A DNA stretch of 64,000 nucleotides, from NCBI RefSeq assembly GCF_949628215.1, contig NC_134280.1:45720621-45784620 (forward strand), written 5' to 3'. Made by a program: the position numbers and the translations under genes. This document shows, one piece after another, positions 12,301 through 26,297 of this stretch. This DNA is from Phalacrocorax aristotelis (taxonomy: Eukaryota; Chordata; Aves; Suliformes; Phalacrocoracidae). Below the pieces are notes generated by a model. The model was not told the origin of the DNA, searched no databases, and saw nothing but the letters and a program-made list of their open reading frames with translations. Numbering within the stretch: the first letter of the stretch is position 1; the number at the start of each line of letters is the position of its first letter.

Positions 12301-15300
12301 GGCATTAAAAACAAAGATCTAGCTTGTCAAAAGCAGGGGCGTATTAGTAAGGGTATAAGTAAGCACTACTTCGAAAGCAGAGGACAGATGATAGGGGCTT
12401 TTGAGGAACTAGGGGAAGGAGGGACCCAGGCACTGGCAGCACGGAGGGAGAGAGAAAGGCAGCATAGTGGTGCCAGGAGGCTGCTGAGAAGCAAAATGGG
12501 AACGCTCGCTGGCAGCTAATTCAGCTACCAAACCATACTGGAAGGTCTACTTGCACAGCCCTACTTACAGGTAGACCCCACTGAAAGCACAGTAGCTAAA
12601 CAACTTTCAAAATCAGTGTATATATTACACAGTTTTTCTGTTTCTCTTCTCCTGTGCTGCTTCTCTCCCTTCTTAGACAATCCCTGCAGGGGATAGCAGC
12701 TGCATTTTGCCCTCTGCTTCTTTGATTCTAGTCCCATTTCCTACTCTGGTGTCTCCCCAGAGGGCTGCTATTACACTGCTGTTCCCAACCCCACCCTATT
12801 TGTGCCTTTTCCTCTCAAGGCTTAATTTCCCTGACTTTGATCCTTTAATTGGCTATTTCCCGCTTTCAGCCATTACGCTGCTTCCCTGTGTGCTGGCCAC
12901 CATCCCATGCTTAATCTACATTTTGAAAAAAGGGTAAAGTGCAGATCAGAAATGGCACCCAGGAGCATGCAACTGTGCTGTAAGGGGACTGAGTAAACCA
13001 GAAAAGCAGAAGCACATATCCATTAATGAGGAGCATTTGCAGTCACAATTACCTGAGGCTTTCTTATGAGCAGGACACTTCATTGTCTTAGTCTAGTAGC
13101 TTTGCAGCTTTGCAAGATCTTGTACCACCCAAGGCTGTGCCATCCACTGCTATACAGAATGATGAGATCTCCTGAAAGAAAGATTTTGTGCATAAAGTTT
13201 TTAGCCACTGGCAGTGTCACAAAATGAGAAAAAAACCCAACTCAGATACTTCAGCATACTGTAGGATAAGGAGCTAAGATAAAAATTAAACCCTTATAAA
13301 CTAATCACAGATGTGCAACAGCTAGTGAAGAAACATTTTCTAGTATGTGGACATCTCTGAAAATCCTCCTGTTTTGGAGAGGGAGATACATACAACTTGG
13401 AAGAAACTTCCTGAAATGTTGTAAATCCAGCTTCAAGTTTCTTTTCTGCCTTCCTGGTGACTGTCAGGCAGTGCTGGAGTCTTTCTCACTCTCCTGATAT
13501 GAGCAGAAATTTTAATCAAACCCAGCACACTCATAAAATATCTCCCCAGAAAACCCCAATATGTCAAAATTTCCCAGCCACTTCTAGAAAGAATTCTTAG
13601 GACTTGGAATAATTTGCTACATGATGCTGATGTCTTCAATCCATTAAGCTGGTGGGAGGGAGGAGAGATTAAAATGAGATAGAACTGTAGTTTATAAGGT
13701 AGCAGCAGGGGAGTGAAAAGGGAAGCTGAGATGAGAAGGGAAAAGGAAAGAAGAAGAAATAAATGTGGGATGGAGAGCAGCATGGATAGCTAATTCTCTT
13801 CCTAGGACATGCCAACAACTAGATTTTTTCCTGAGAAGGATTGGCCACCTCACAGCTGCTCAGAACATGAGCTGGGGGATGGGAGGGGAAGCAGGAAATA
13901 TAGCAGTTTACTGCCAAGCAGAAATTGCACTGGAAATAGGTGCCTAGGAACGTGCAAGATGGGATTTGCAGGTACAGCTACGCAAGGTAGAGAAAGAAGC
14001 CATACTCTGTAGGTAGGAAAGGCCATTCAAGAGAGCTCAGGTGTCCCAGAGTGATCTTATTTCTTCAGAGTTAATTGCCACAATTTGGGGGAAAAAAAAA
14101 GAAAATGGCAATAAAATTTACTGTTGTTTTAATAGCAGCATCTACTCTGCTGGTGCCTACCCTCACAGTTTCAAGTCTCCCTGACCATCAGTTGCATGCT
14201 GTCCCTTCCACTGCACTTGGGTAGTGACTCAAGTCCAAACCCACAGCCTACTTGCTGCCAGAAAGTGCTTTCCCAGGGTACTTTCTCCCATTGCAACAGA
14301 TTTTCTGGACAGCAGATTTCATGGATCTGTTAACCATGTGGATTCCTACTTGGGGCCATGTAAAAACACAGACTGTTCATCATTCAAGTCTTGCTTGCTG
14401 TCATGATATCACAGTCTAGGACTGATATTTCAGGTAATGGAATCAGCCAGAAACAGCAATAACAGTTTTCCTCATATTTTGTATATAAAGGAAGAACTTA
14501 CATTATAAACACTGGTTGAAGTTCAAAAAGAGAACTAGTCAAGTTACTTTAAGAGACATTTCTAAGTGAAAACATCGGGTTTCAAAACTTTAAGAAGAAA
14601 AGAAATACTTGTAGGAATCTAATAATTACAAAAATTTTCAAAAACCAGGTAAAATTCCAGGCTTCCTTTTTCCCCTTTCTAGTATTGAATAATGGAAGTG
14701 AGAATAAAAAATCAAAACTAATTTTCAACAGTAAAAATTCATGTTTAACTTTGAAATTTAATTCAGATTCAAACCCCAAACTATATTTTAGACAAACACA
14801 TGGAAGTTTTGTTTATGAAACAACACTTTATTAAAAAATTAGTGTGAACAAAACATGCAACAAGGAAGAACTTTGTAGACAAGGTATGCTTTTTTTCAGA
14901 CAGTGATACTATTTCTTATTTTCAGTTTACAAGTCCAGCAGCAGAGATGAAACAAGCAATTTTCCCCAGGGAAACACATAACACAGAAGTGCACAAGGTG
15001 AGAAATGTTTAACATCACAGAGAAGGACACCAGCTTTGTGATAGCGTTAGAAGACAACTGGTGGCTTTCTGCAAAAAGGGTTTTAAGTTGTGTTTATCTG
15101 AACTGACAGCAGTTAGAAGTACATTTCATCCTTATCTATCAACTGTAAAGCTGATCTAACTGAATAGGAGACCGTTTTTATGGAGCACTGCTGCCCACAG
15201 TTGTACATACACAAGCAAACACTAATGGCCTTCCAGACATTACAGACTTGCCTGAACAACATGTAGGCATTTGTGCTAGTGCAAACTGCATGCGGCATGT

Positions 15301-18300
15301 TTGTTTTCCAATCCAGAATAGCAGCAGTTTACATTTTCTTGCACATCTTCAGAAGAAAGGAGTCCACAGGGTCAGGACAATAAAGAATTAAACACAGCAT
15401 GTCTAAGACAGGAAGAGTGCAATTATTGAGTGCTGTCAGGATTAATGTCTCTAACAAAAACTGCAAAGGAATCTCCAGCCATTAAACTGTCTAGGTCCTA
15501 GCTATTATATTTGATCCATAAACAGTACCTTCAACAGTACAGTGCCCTCTAGCACTGTAATAGCGTATTAACCACTAGTTAATACTTACCTTTCAAATTG
15601 CTACTTAGAAGCCTCTTTAAGTCCTCCCATCCAAATACCTATCAAGAAGGAATGTTCAATCTGAAAGGGCTGCAGCCCCATTTAGAATCAATATTTTACT
15701 GTCTTGAAATTGTTAACTCTTCGTCATCCCCAGGGGAAGCATAACTATTACTCATGTTTTACTGGTTTCTAAATGAAAGTTTTGATTAAGCTTCCCCTTG
15801 AGTTTTCAACAGTTTCTTATGACAATGCAGGTTACTCCCTGAAACAGAAATAGCAGTAATTGACATGTGGGATTAGAGTTTTAGAAGCCATCTTTTTGAA
15901 GTGTGGCTAGGAATAAAGGAACTATATTAAAAAAGTAGCAGAGCAATTTACACCACATAATAGGATTAGCCATTGCTGATAGTAATAGGTGGATATGTAG
16001 AACCCATTAGAGTGCAATTACATTTGAGGAATTGCTGTGCTACTCCGCATATCCAAATGTAGTTTGATTCTGCTGAGCATTGGCCAAGTGGAGATAATTT
16101 ATAGGAGCAGGATGAATCTGAGCTGCTTTAATCCCAGAGTGCTAGACTTGAAGACAATAAAACCTGGTGTGATTGTCCTGTAGATGGGGACGAGAGCATG
16201 GCAGGGTAAAATAATTTTCATGATACAATTTCTTTCTTAAGATGTGTGGAATAGTGACCCACAGATAGATCCCCCACTGTTAAGTGGTCCCAATGGCTAA
16301 GAGGGAGATTGTCAGAAAACAAGTTAGAATATGGCTGTGTCCCTACTGCAGGCATTGGGCAAATTTCAGTAGGTGCCACCTTTTCAAGAGGAACAGGGCA
16401 AAAGCAAGGAAACCCTAAAGGCCTTTGATATGCACGCCTATATAACATGGCCAGGGCAAGGAGGCAACAAGTAGGAAACAAACATGTTCATGCTCTGCTG
16501 ACTTCTACTGCTGCCTAGGGGACCAGCTGAGGGTCTGCAGCAGTGCAGACACAGTAAAACAAGCAGGTTTGGTGAACTGGGAGGAGTCTCAAGTGCCTGG
16601 ATGTCTTGCTATGGCTCTGTTGGCAATATTAGGCAAATACAATAGTCACTTCATAATAAACTTTCTTCTAACTAGCACTTCTAACTGCTTCTTGAGTTGC
16701 TAGTCCTACAGCTTCTGTAGAGATTTTAAAACTTCTTCCAAGCTCACATTCTTGGTATTCAGACCCTCCTTGAAGACACAAGCATGGACTTTCTAATTGC
16801 ACTCACTCGGAACAACTCACACAGTTTCTGCTGCTTGGAGGGGCTACAGAGACAGAGGAGATCCTCTGCCTTTCCCCAGGCAGTTATTTTAGCAAGTTTT
16901 ATTAGGCTATGCCTTTGAGATCCCATCAATGCTTTTCCCTAGTCCTGTTTTGACTGTAGAGTACAATCCTTCAATGACCAAAGGGGAGTGGACGAGATAG
17001 GGTAAAGAAACAGGAGACCTTTTTCCCCCCTTTATTTCTAATATCTATGATACAGGTGTCATACACAGCAGATTCCATCTATGCCTAAAAGCAACAGGCC
17101 ACTCAAGGGAAATTGCACTAATTAAGCATAGAAGCTGATGGCTGACTCGTTTAGTTCCTGTCTGTTCTGCCATGGAAAAGGACGCAAAGAAGGGATTGTG
17201 GAGACTTCAAGAAGCATGGATGAGTTTTTCCCACAGTTCAGGACACTTACATGTTGGGAAGTCTGGAGTCAGATTGGTTGGTGTACCTTTCCCTCCTTAC
17301 TGGCTTCATCTTAGAAGTCAGGGCCTGTTACTGTAAGCAAAGTGCATTCAGTCAATGTGGTGGGAACTTTTTGCAGTCCAGAGAATCCCTGGGCAATGAG
17401 AAGTCTGTCATCCCCAGCCAGCAAGCTGCTCTATTTGCTGATTGGAAAAGGACACACAGATTGCCCCACTGGTGCTAGCACCTGAATCTGGGGGATTAGG
17501 TGGAAGGCAGAATGTAGCAAGGGCTTTGGAAGCAAGACAGGGAATCACAGCCAGAAAATTCCTCCTCACACAGCCTCCCCATATTTCCTCCAGTGGCCTG
17601 TAAGAGGCTTTTATTCCAGCCTTTATTATCTTTAGTCAGATAATAAAGGAGCAGCTGGAAAACACCTTCTAAAAGACTGTGGTAAAATAAGCTCAGCCCA
17701 GCACACATGGAAGATGACCAAAGTAATTCCTATTGCTTGCTGGAAGCATGGTAAAGGCTTCTCTCAGATGAACTGCAAGATCTCTGAAGTGTTGTCAGCG
17801 CCATTGATTAGACTGGAAATAAAAACCCTAAAGAAGTCCTATTTGAAAACACTCTGTGTGGTGCAGAACCCTGTGGTACACATCCAGAGCAATGTGAGAC
17901 ACTGTACCTACTGTATGGTTTGGATCTGTATAAATGCGCTCTATCATTCGTTAATCCATTGAGGCTGGGACTGCTGTTAACTAACTTTCCATAAACCTAA
18001 TATATTTAAACAATCTCACAAAAGGCACAGATCACCTCTCAAAATACATTAGAAAACTGAACTATTTTGGAATAAATCATGTGCTACTAGTGCTAGCCAG
18101 TGGTCTTTGGCGTTATGATATTATGTATGAAAACCCTATCTTGTCTTTTAAAAGCCTCCCCACATCTATTATGTAGGCTTTTCCTTCCCCTTGAACAGTT
18201 AAACTGATAATACCAAAAGATCTGGGCTTTATAGAAAGGAGGTGATTAGTATACCAAATCAAGCATTTAACCTCTCTGATGCATTCCAAAAATGCATTGT

Positions 18301-21300
18301 GGTATGTGACATTGTAAAGGTTTTTATTATTACAAGTTAGGGATGCCCCACATATCTCACTTGTAACTTGCCAGATGCAGAGTGTCAGAGCAGAAAGACA
18401 GGGCTGCTCTGCAAGAGGCTCAGGGTGACAGCAGGGCAGTGCCCTCACCAGCAAGAGTGCAGGCCCTCACAGTACATCAGCAAGGAAGCAGAGCAGGTCC
18501 AGTAACTCTAACCAGGGTCATCCTCAGTTTAGTGATTGCCAGACAAGTCCAGAAAGGCAAGGCAGGTCTGAAGTCAAGCCATGAATTCGAGTCAGTGCGT
18601 CTGGGATCAGGCATATCTGCAACAAAGCTCAGGACAAAGTGCCTGAGTTTAAAATTGGCTCCCAAGCACTCTCCCAGGTCTCTCCAGAGGGGAGACCCCT
18701 GACAGCGCTCAACACAGCTCTCATACAGCTTGTTTGACAGCAGCTGAACCCTAGGTTACAGCTGTGCCTACCAGAGCTGGCCGTGGGCACAGGCAGCCAA
18801 AGCCCTTGCAGGGGAAGGGGGGAAAGACTGCAGAGCCTGTTGGTGCACTCTGGCTCTGGCATAGGGGAAGCCCCTAGACCTAGTCCATGTCAATGGCTCT
18901 TCTGTATCACCCCAAAGTTGTCATGCATGTATTAGTATTGATACCGCATTCTTTCTTCCTCTTCCAGCTTTTCCTAACCTCAAGAGGTGGTAAATCTCAA
19001 ATCAGTGGATGCTACGCCTCCATCAAGCAGTGCCCAGTGACCAAGGATGAGCTATTTTATCATGATCTGGAAAACAATGCACAGATCACTATTTACCAGC
19101 TCGGCAGAAGAACTGAATGAAATGTCTAGAGCAAACAAGCAAACAGAAAAAAATCTGTAGCACGTTATGGAGGCATACTCTGAAACAAACACACTCACAT
19201 CCACACCCATTCACACAGCATACCACAGGTTATTACAGAATTATATTTGTTTCTGCAAGAGAATGAAAAAATGTTTGCACTTGCCTTCTCACTGCATGTT
19301 TAGAACTTCTGATTCAATATCCCCCCCCTCCATTCAGTTTAAAACTCTACTAAGTATACCTTTCTCCTACATCAACCATTTAAGCAGCATTAAGTCCCTC
19401 TGACTTCAACCCAGTCACCCATGGCATCTAATAGCTACTAAGAAGGCTCCCATAGCATCATACCTGTAGCATACCTGAAACTGGAGAAAGCTGCCGTGGA
19501 AACAGGGACTGCCTCCTGATACCGACAGCACAAGATACAAGAGATACCGGATATACAAGCGTGTGCAGTGAGCCCTGGAAACTGAGCCTGGGAAAAATTA
19601 TAACTGAAATGCAGGCTGTATGGCTGAAGAGTATCTTCTTTGCTGCAGGAAGAAAATAAAGCCCAGCCCTTACAGAGTAAATCCAGTCAGCTACAAGCAA
19701 AACTGTCCAGCTGAATCCTTGTCATTGCTCAGCCAAAACTTCAGGAGCATGCATCAGCACTGGTATCCAGACCCAGAATATTTGCTACTCCTATTACATC
19801 ATGCAGGGAACAGACACTCAGAAGATGATGAAGCTAGCTGGTGTCACAGCCCCTTTAAGAGACTTGGATTCAGATAACCAACAAACTCAAAGTCAAGTAA
19901 GACTTGGAGATTAGCTCGTCTGTTACCTAGACACTGTTGTTGATGTGTTTCACATTCAAAACAATAAAAACTGAAACACTAAGCAGTCCAGCCAGATAGC
20001 AGATTTTTCACCCTAGACTGAAAAAAACCTAAGGGAGTCACAGAAAGAACTGAGAAATGAGTCAGAAATGAGAAGAGTTAGTTTTGTCAGTGGAAAAAAT
20101 CCCACCTAATCCCTGCTCTAACAGTGCTTGGCTCTAGCTTGCTGCTAGAGCAAAGCAGTGCTAAGAATTTAATCTTCTGGTGAATAATAGCTCCGTGCAA
20201 ACTCTGATTCCAAGGCTGGTGAAGTAACACATTATAGCAAAAGGAAAATGGACTAGAATAACAAGAGAAGGAAAACAAATAGTCCTATCTCACTCAACAC
20301 CACCAGAGACTATAAAAGAAGGGAAGAGGGTTCTCCTGAGCTTGGTACATCCTTCTACAGCGGGAAGGTCACAGGACAGCTTTTGAAAGTTACTGACCTG
20401 GAGGCCTTCCTGCTCTTTGAGGGCCACCCTTTCCACATTGTGTTATTCCAAAAAGCAGAGACCATGCCTCATAGTCAGCTTCAACCACCAAGTCAAGGTC
20501 AAGGTAGTAGCAAAGCAGTTAACATTTACTAGAAAAAAATGCTTAGCATTTTCAGAAGCTTCTTTGACTTGTGAGCGGAAAAGTTACATTAGTATGTTCA
20601 CTGATGAAGAAAAACTACTGTCAAACATAGCCTAAAGGATTATTTTACCATTAATCATTAGATTTTATTGTAATCTGAATTAAAACCACACTGCTGGATT
20701 TCAAAGCACACAGGCTTTATCACTGAGTGGGGCTATCTGTAGTAGGGACCACAGGAACTGGAAAACAAGCCTTCAGATGTAAGGCTTATTCTATTAAATT
20801 ATTTCAGCTTACAGAAGGGAAGTTTTAGAGGTGACATAATTGCTGAATATGGGGGTTTACACATAGAAAAGGATTTAATAGGAGGAAGAAGCAAGCAGGC
20901 AGGTGCGTCAGTCTTTCTGACAAAGACATAATGTAAGCCAAGAGTTGGAAGTTCAACAGGACAAATTCTGTCTTAGTTAAATTAGATGTTATTACTGGGC
21001 AGCTAGATCATAGCTGTGGAGGTCACCATCTTTTGGACTCTATGGCAAGAGTGTATATCTTTTTAAACCACACTATTTAGCTTCAGGGGAAAAAATGCAA
21101 AGGGTTCAAGCTGGCTACTTCCCTTGTGAAGTCAAGATACCTCTGTAACACATTCACCCTTCAGGAAAGGCAGTTAAGTTTGAAATAGGGCTCATCACAG
21201 AGCAGCGGTCTACAAGAATGCCTTTGGTTTGAGTGTCAGAGAGTGGTCCAGGGCCCAGTGCCCCACCCCCACCCTTGCACATGTGAGACAGCAGACCAAC

Positions 21301-22948
21301 ATCTTCATGCCACAAAGGTCTAGAAGGATATTATTATCAGTTAAGAATAACTTGTCTACTGCACGGGTCGTGTGTCTTCCTCTGAAGCATTTGGCAGTGG
21401 CTAGAGACAGCATACTAAAACAGAGAGCCTACTGGGCAGACACAGTCTGGCAGTTGCTGTATCCTTGGCACAGGCTGATCAGCACACAGGGTGTCCTCGG
21501 AGGTCTCCTATGCATGCATCGACCAGAGCTGACCCTATTTAATTTATGAGCTCTTCTGAGATCACAGCCTCATGTATTATGGCTCCAGGCTCTATTGAAA
21601 TGAACTTTATTAAAATAAATTCCAGCTGCTTGGAAGGAGTTACAGAAGTGGCAAGAAGAAGGCAAACTCCTCCATTCCCTCACTCACTGAGAGCAGAAAA
21701 AACAAATAGTTACAGGAGACCAGGCAAAATTCAGCTGGCTCAATTGAAGGGGCATGAGAGAAAGATTTGGTCAAAGAATAAGCAATTTTGATAAAATGGG
21801 ATGGGTACAAATGCTGAAGCAGCACTCACAGATAGGCAACGTACAGGACAAACTGGCCTCAAGCACAGAAGCAGAGGGACAAAGGGTCAGGAGGGCACTT
21901 GATAAAGCTTCTGACTGAAGGTGGGATGCATTTTAATACATCAGATTCATTTGCAAGGGGCCTTGAGTGCTTGTCCCTTTCCTGTTTTGTCTGTTCCCTG
22001 GTCTTTGGTCTGCTGTATTTCCTTCCCCAGGATGCCTGTGGGCTGTTAATGGAGAGTATTAGGGAGCAGCACCAGGATGTACCTCATTCTGCATGTTGTT
22101 GCCAGCAGCCTATATGTAGATTATTGTCTCTATTTGGTAGATGCTCTTGTTATCCTTGCTTGTCTCCGGCAGAATTTTGAAAGGATGACATTTCTAATGA
22201 AGTCTGGTGTTCTTGTCCAGCCACAACTAATCAGAATTATGGTTGACTAAGGATCTCAGAAGGAAAGCTTGACTTTTCTGTCCTTCCATGGGCCAGCAGT
22301 TAGGAGAATAGATCTAGACCCTAATAAAGCAGTAGAATTGCTCTCCTTGGTCATAGGGCTGCCAGGAAAAGTGCAGTTTCCAGAACTTGATGCTCAGACA
22401 GCTAATATAATGCTTAGTGGGGGTGGACCTGAACAAATGTGATTAGCTCTTGATTTAGGTGGGAACTAACCACGTGTTTACTTGTGAACTAGTTACATTT
22501 ATAGGACCTACAAAAGCTGTAACATTCATCCCTCTTTCACCATCACATGCTGACTCTGTGCTCGCTTCAGTGATGTGGAGAACAGTGGCAAGGCAGAGCA
22601 CCCACCACCCCCAGCTTATACATTATCACTGAAACTGCCTCTTGGATTTCTACTAGGAGTGCCTAAGCTTTCAGGAGTTAGGGAACTGAGACATTAGCAG
22701 TGCTTATATGACCTAGTCACCATCCCCATCTTTCTGCTTCCCAGCAACAAATTCTCATGGCTAAGAGTTTTCTCCAGTTTTAAACAACATAGCTATCAGC
22801 CTGCTTTCAGTAAGGAATTCTGGAGTCTCCTCACAGTCATTACTCAATAGTCCTTGAAATAGCTTTCCTGACCAGTGTCAGGCATCACAGACAACATGAT
22901 TGATATTTTACCTGAGGTTCCTAGATCCAAGCCAACGATAGTGCAAAA
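9372..22948. other. Long gene-poor stretch
   Basis: Only short chance open frames are present. No CR1 or LTR signature was found. A TTTATTA at about 14827 would be AATAAA on the minus strand, but no coding exon supports a gene ending there. The segment at about 18380-18880 is GC-richer with many CAGGTC and GGCAAG-like words and may be an old unclassified repeat. In human the gene downstream of CD82 is TSPAN18, so this may be intergenic or a TSPAN18 5' intron; no TSPAN18 coding exon was seen. Confidence 0.45.
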
Positions 22949-23018
22949 TTAAAAAAAAAAACAAAAACAAACAACAAACCAAACAAACAAAACAAAAAAA
23001 AACACCAAACAACACAAC
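22949..23018 (+). repeat. A/C-rich low-complexity tract
   Basis: It is made of AAAAAC, CAAA and AACAAAC words with no G or T. It could be a decayed poly(A) tail or a simple repeat; no retroposed body was recognised upstream. Confidence 0.8.
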
Positions 23019-25585
23019 CTAGTAGTCTGGGATCTGTCAGTTTCAGTGAAGTGGAAACAGCGCATCTCTAATATAGTCAGCATAGTAAAAACATTTGCCA
23101 TATAATTCTGTAAATAGGGATGATCTGCAGATCTTCAACAGTTTCATGGCAAGCACTGCCACTGTGGGAAGGATGTGACACCTCGGTAAAAGCAAGTTCT
23201 ACTGAATGAGATGAGAACGTTCCAGTTCAGCAGTCATTTCACTTAATGTCAGCTCTATAGCAGAGGTTTAATGTGAATACTGTAGCTGAAAGCCATTATA
23301 CTTTTCTCTCATGCTAGCATCAACCATTTTTGGCAAGGCCTGTTGAATGGAATCACTTGCAGAGCAAGCCAGAAATAGGGCCTGGGGAACAGACTCTTCA
23401 GATCACAAATGTTAAACCATGGAGATGGATTGGTGACAATGATGGAGATAGAGTGGAGAGAAAAGTTTCCACATACCATTTCTTCTCTCCCATCACCACC
23501 ACAGATGTGGTTTACACCCCAACATATGTTTGCAATGAGCATAGCCCAAGACACATTCCAAATCTTACTCAAGAGTTGAAACTTTAAAGAAGCAGGGCAG
23601 GGTAACCATGTATGCCAAACATAATGGAGTTGCCCATGTTCAGTTTCTGCAGGCAATGGATAGAGAGATACAAATGGCCCTGAGTAGCACGTCTAATCTC
23701 TAAGTCTCTTCAGTGACTACTGAAGGGCTCAGCTCATAGTTTAGATTAGGTTTTCAACTGTGACTAGGCTACCAGTTTAGACACCTCAGGTATGTTCCCA
23801 AAGTTAGAGAGATGAAGCTTCCTTTGGGGAACACTTGGCTTTTGAAATAAGGTTCTTAAATGTTTCTTTGAATTTTATGGCTCCTTCCTTTCTTGCCCCT
23901 ACCTCTGCCTCTCCCCCCACTAGCACTGAAGTCAGACCCCAAGGGAACCATTTTGGTTTATCAATTTTCACACAAACTCCCTGAGCATAAAAGAAAATGC
24001 CTCCTCATTCAGCTAAATCCAAAGTATGCCAGAATAAATGGTTGCTTAAGAGTGAATACAACATCAGGTCAGATCAGAAGTAAGGAAGCTAAATGTTACT
24101 AGCAAAAAAGAAATTAAATACAGCAAGAGGCTTACTGTGGGTCACAGAGTGTTCATATGGTATCTCATACAGTTCTTCTAAAAATTGAACTTAAATGTAT
24201 ACATTTAATGGAGAGGGTTTGGAAAAATAATTTTCTAAGTTTGATAGACTTGGAGACTTATAATTTCTTTAAAACTCCTGAAAAGATATTAAAGAAAAGC
24301 AGGAATACAAATACATGTACTAACACATTACTGTGGTAATATGTTAATTTAGGGAGTACCCATTAGGAGAATGAGACAGTTTATATAAATATGTAATTTT
24401 ATTTATCATAAATGTTTCTGTACTAGCTTTAAAAGACAGCTAAATATTTCCAGGTACCTGGGACATAGGCTGAGGAATTTTATAGTGCTGTAAATGAAGA
24501 GGGAGCAGAAAGACAGGAGAAACACTTCAAATTTATATACCCAGTACTGAGACTTCAACTAAATACAGAGCAACAGAACAATGCTCCCAACCAGCCACAG
24601 TTCTGTCCCATGGAGACCTGGTAGGTAACACCTCTGACATCACTATGGAAATGTTAGCTGGGAAACAACCCATCAATTTTTAGCTTCAGTAGAATTTTTT
24701 CTCAATGGAGTAAGTGCAGTAACTAAGTAAAAAATTTGTGGAATGGGCTGAAAGTTGCAGGTCCATATCTTATTGGAGTTTGCGCCTATGTTCAAATGAT
24801 TAGTTTTGGCAACTGAATTTAGAAATCTATAGCCTTAGTACTATGAATCTATTGCTGTTTTTATTTTTCTTCAATGAAAGAAAGGCTAGGAGCTGGGAAG
24901 GAAGCCTATAAATCTTAACATTAGAGAGGGGAAAGGATAAGGTGTTTTATATAAACACAAGGGCTAACAAGAAATTAGTTTTTTTAAAGATGAAGGGCAA
25001 TGTGTGAAAGATTTCTTTTGAAGATTTTCAGTTACTAAAAAAAATAGAAAAAATCTGCATATCCCCTTCATTCTTTTCATTCCAGATTTTATTAATTTTC
25101 ACAAAAAGTTGTAGGCATTTCAACAAGAAAAAAAGTTTCTTTTAAACAAAAATGTGATTGCAGATTATTGACAGAAAGAGAAGAAATGACAAAAGAAAGC
25201 AAGCATGTTTATCTCTTTGGAAGATGATATAACCTTTGAATTTTTCTGGGATGAGAAGAGTTTGGGAATCACCTCACTGTTAGATGAGGTATCTATCTGA
25301 CCCAAACAGTCACACTCCGCTATGGATCACATGTGGGGAAAAGCACAGTCCCCATGGGGAAACAGCCAAGTAGAACAGTATGTGGCACAAGGCTGCTGAA
25401 GGGGTGATGGGGAGCAGCACTTGTAAATTACAAAAAAGCCTGGTATGAGTTGAAAGTAGTCTGAAAAGCTCCAACCTGCATGGGAAAGCACAAGAAATGG
25501 CAGCAGATACTCAACTGTTCTCATAAAACTTTCCATTGGCTATTTACAGTGATTCCTCCTATCCCTGGATGAGATGAAAAAAGTT

Positions 25586-25650
25586 GGAGACCTTCAAGGG
25601 GAGGGAAAAGAGAGATTCCTGCCAAAGCACCCCACTCCTGGATTTTTAAT
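25586..25650 (+). repeat. Direct repeat pair, copy 1
   Basis: GGAGACCTTCAAGGGGAGGG through CTGGATTTTTAA recurs at 26232 with only a few mismatches. The flanks are not clearly similar. The family is not recognised. Confidence 0.7.
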
Positions 25651-26231
25651 GAAGTCCACACCTTTGGATGTCCCAATTAAACCAGGTTCTCATCTCCTCT
25701 TGCTGAGAGGTACCCTGCATTCCCTGAGTAAAGCTGGGACAGCATTTAATGTAATATGCTGAAAGCTTATGGCTAGAGGTAAGTTTGAAGCTCTGAGAAT
25801 CTCTCCCATGCCCTTGCATTTAGGAGGGAGCTGGTAAGCAGCAGGCTCTAGAAAGAACATGGATATTTTAGTTTGAAACCAGCCATCAAGGGATTCATAA
25901 ACTCTCCGGTAACAGCAGGAGACAACAAATAGCACTCTAGGCTAATAGGGGCTGGGAGTGGCTTCAGAAGAGGATTGCCTTTTACCTTGGCAAGCACAAG
26001 GAAAACTCCCTCCCCCTCCTCTTTCCTTTAAACCCAAACAACCCCCCTTAGAGCATTTTGGAAAGGAACATTAGTGTACTAAGGCGACAAGGTGGTCTGC
26101 CACATGGGTCTGAGGAACTGGTTCCAAAAAAAAATCCTCATACACACAGATCACAGGAACTTGAACTCCTTCCATATCAAAGCAACTTCCTTAAAGGACA
26201 TCGAAATTCATTCTGCTTTCCAAGGCCTAAT

Positions 26232-26297
26232 GGAGACCTTCAAGGGAAGGGAAAAGAGAGATTCCAGCCAAATCACCCCACTTCCTGGATTTTTAAG
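26232..26297 (+). repeat. Direct repeat pair, copy 2
   Basis: This is the second copy of the 65-bp segment at 25586, 646 bp downstream and in the same orientation. Confidence 0.7.

Noticed and set aside
12127..12519. A 130-codon plus-strand open frame
   Set aside because: Its composition is ordinary and no motif or relative is recognised; treated as chance.
14815..16200. A possible minus-strand gene 3' end suggested by AATAAA near 14830
   Set aside because: No coding exon or in-phase splice pattern was found upstream on that strand.
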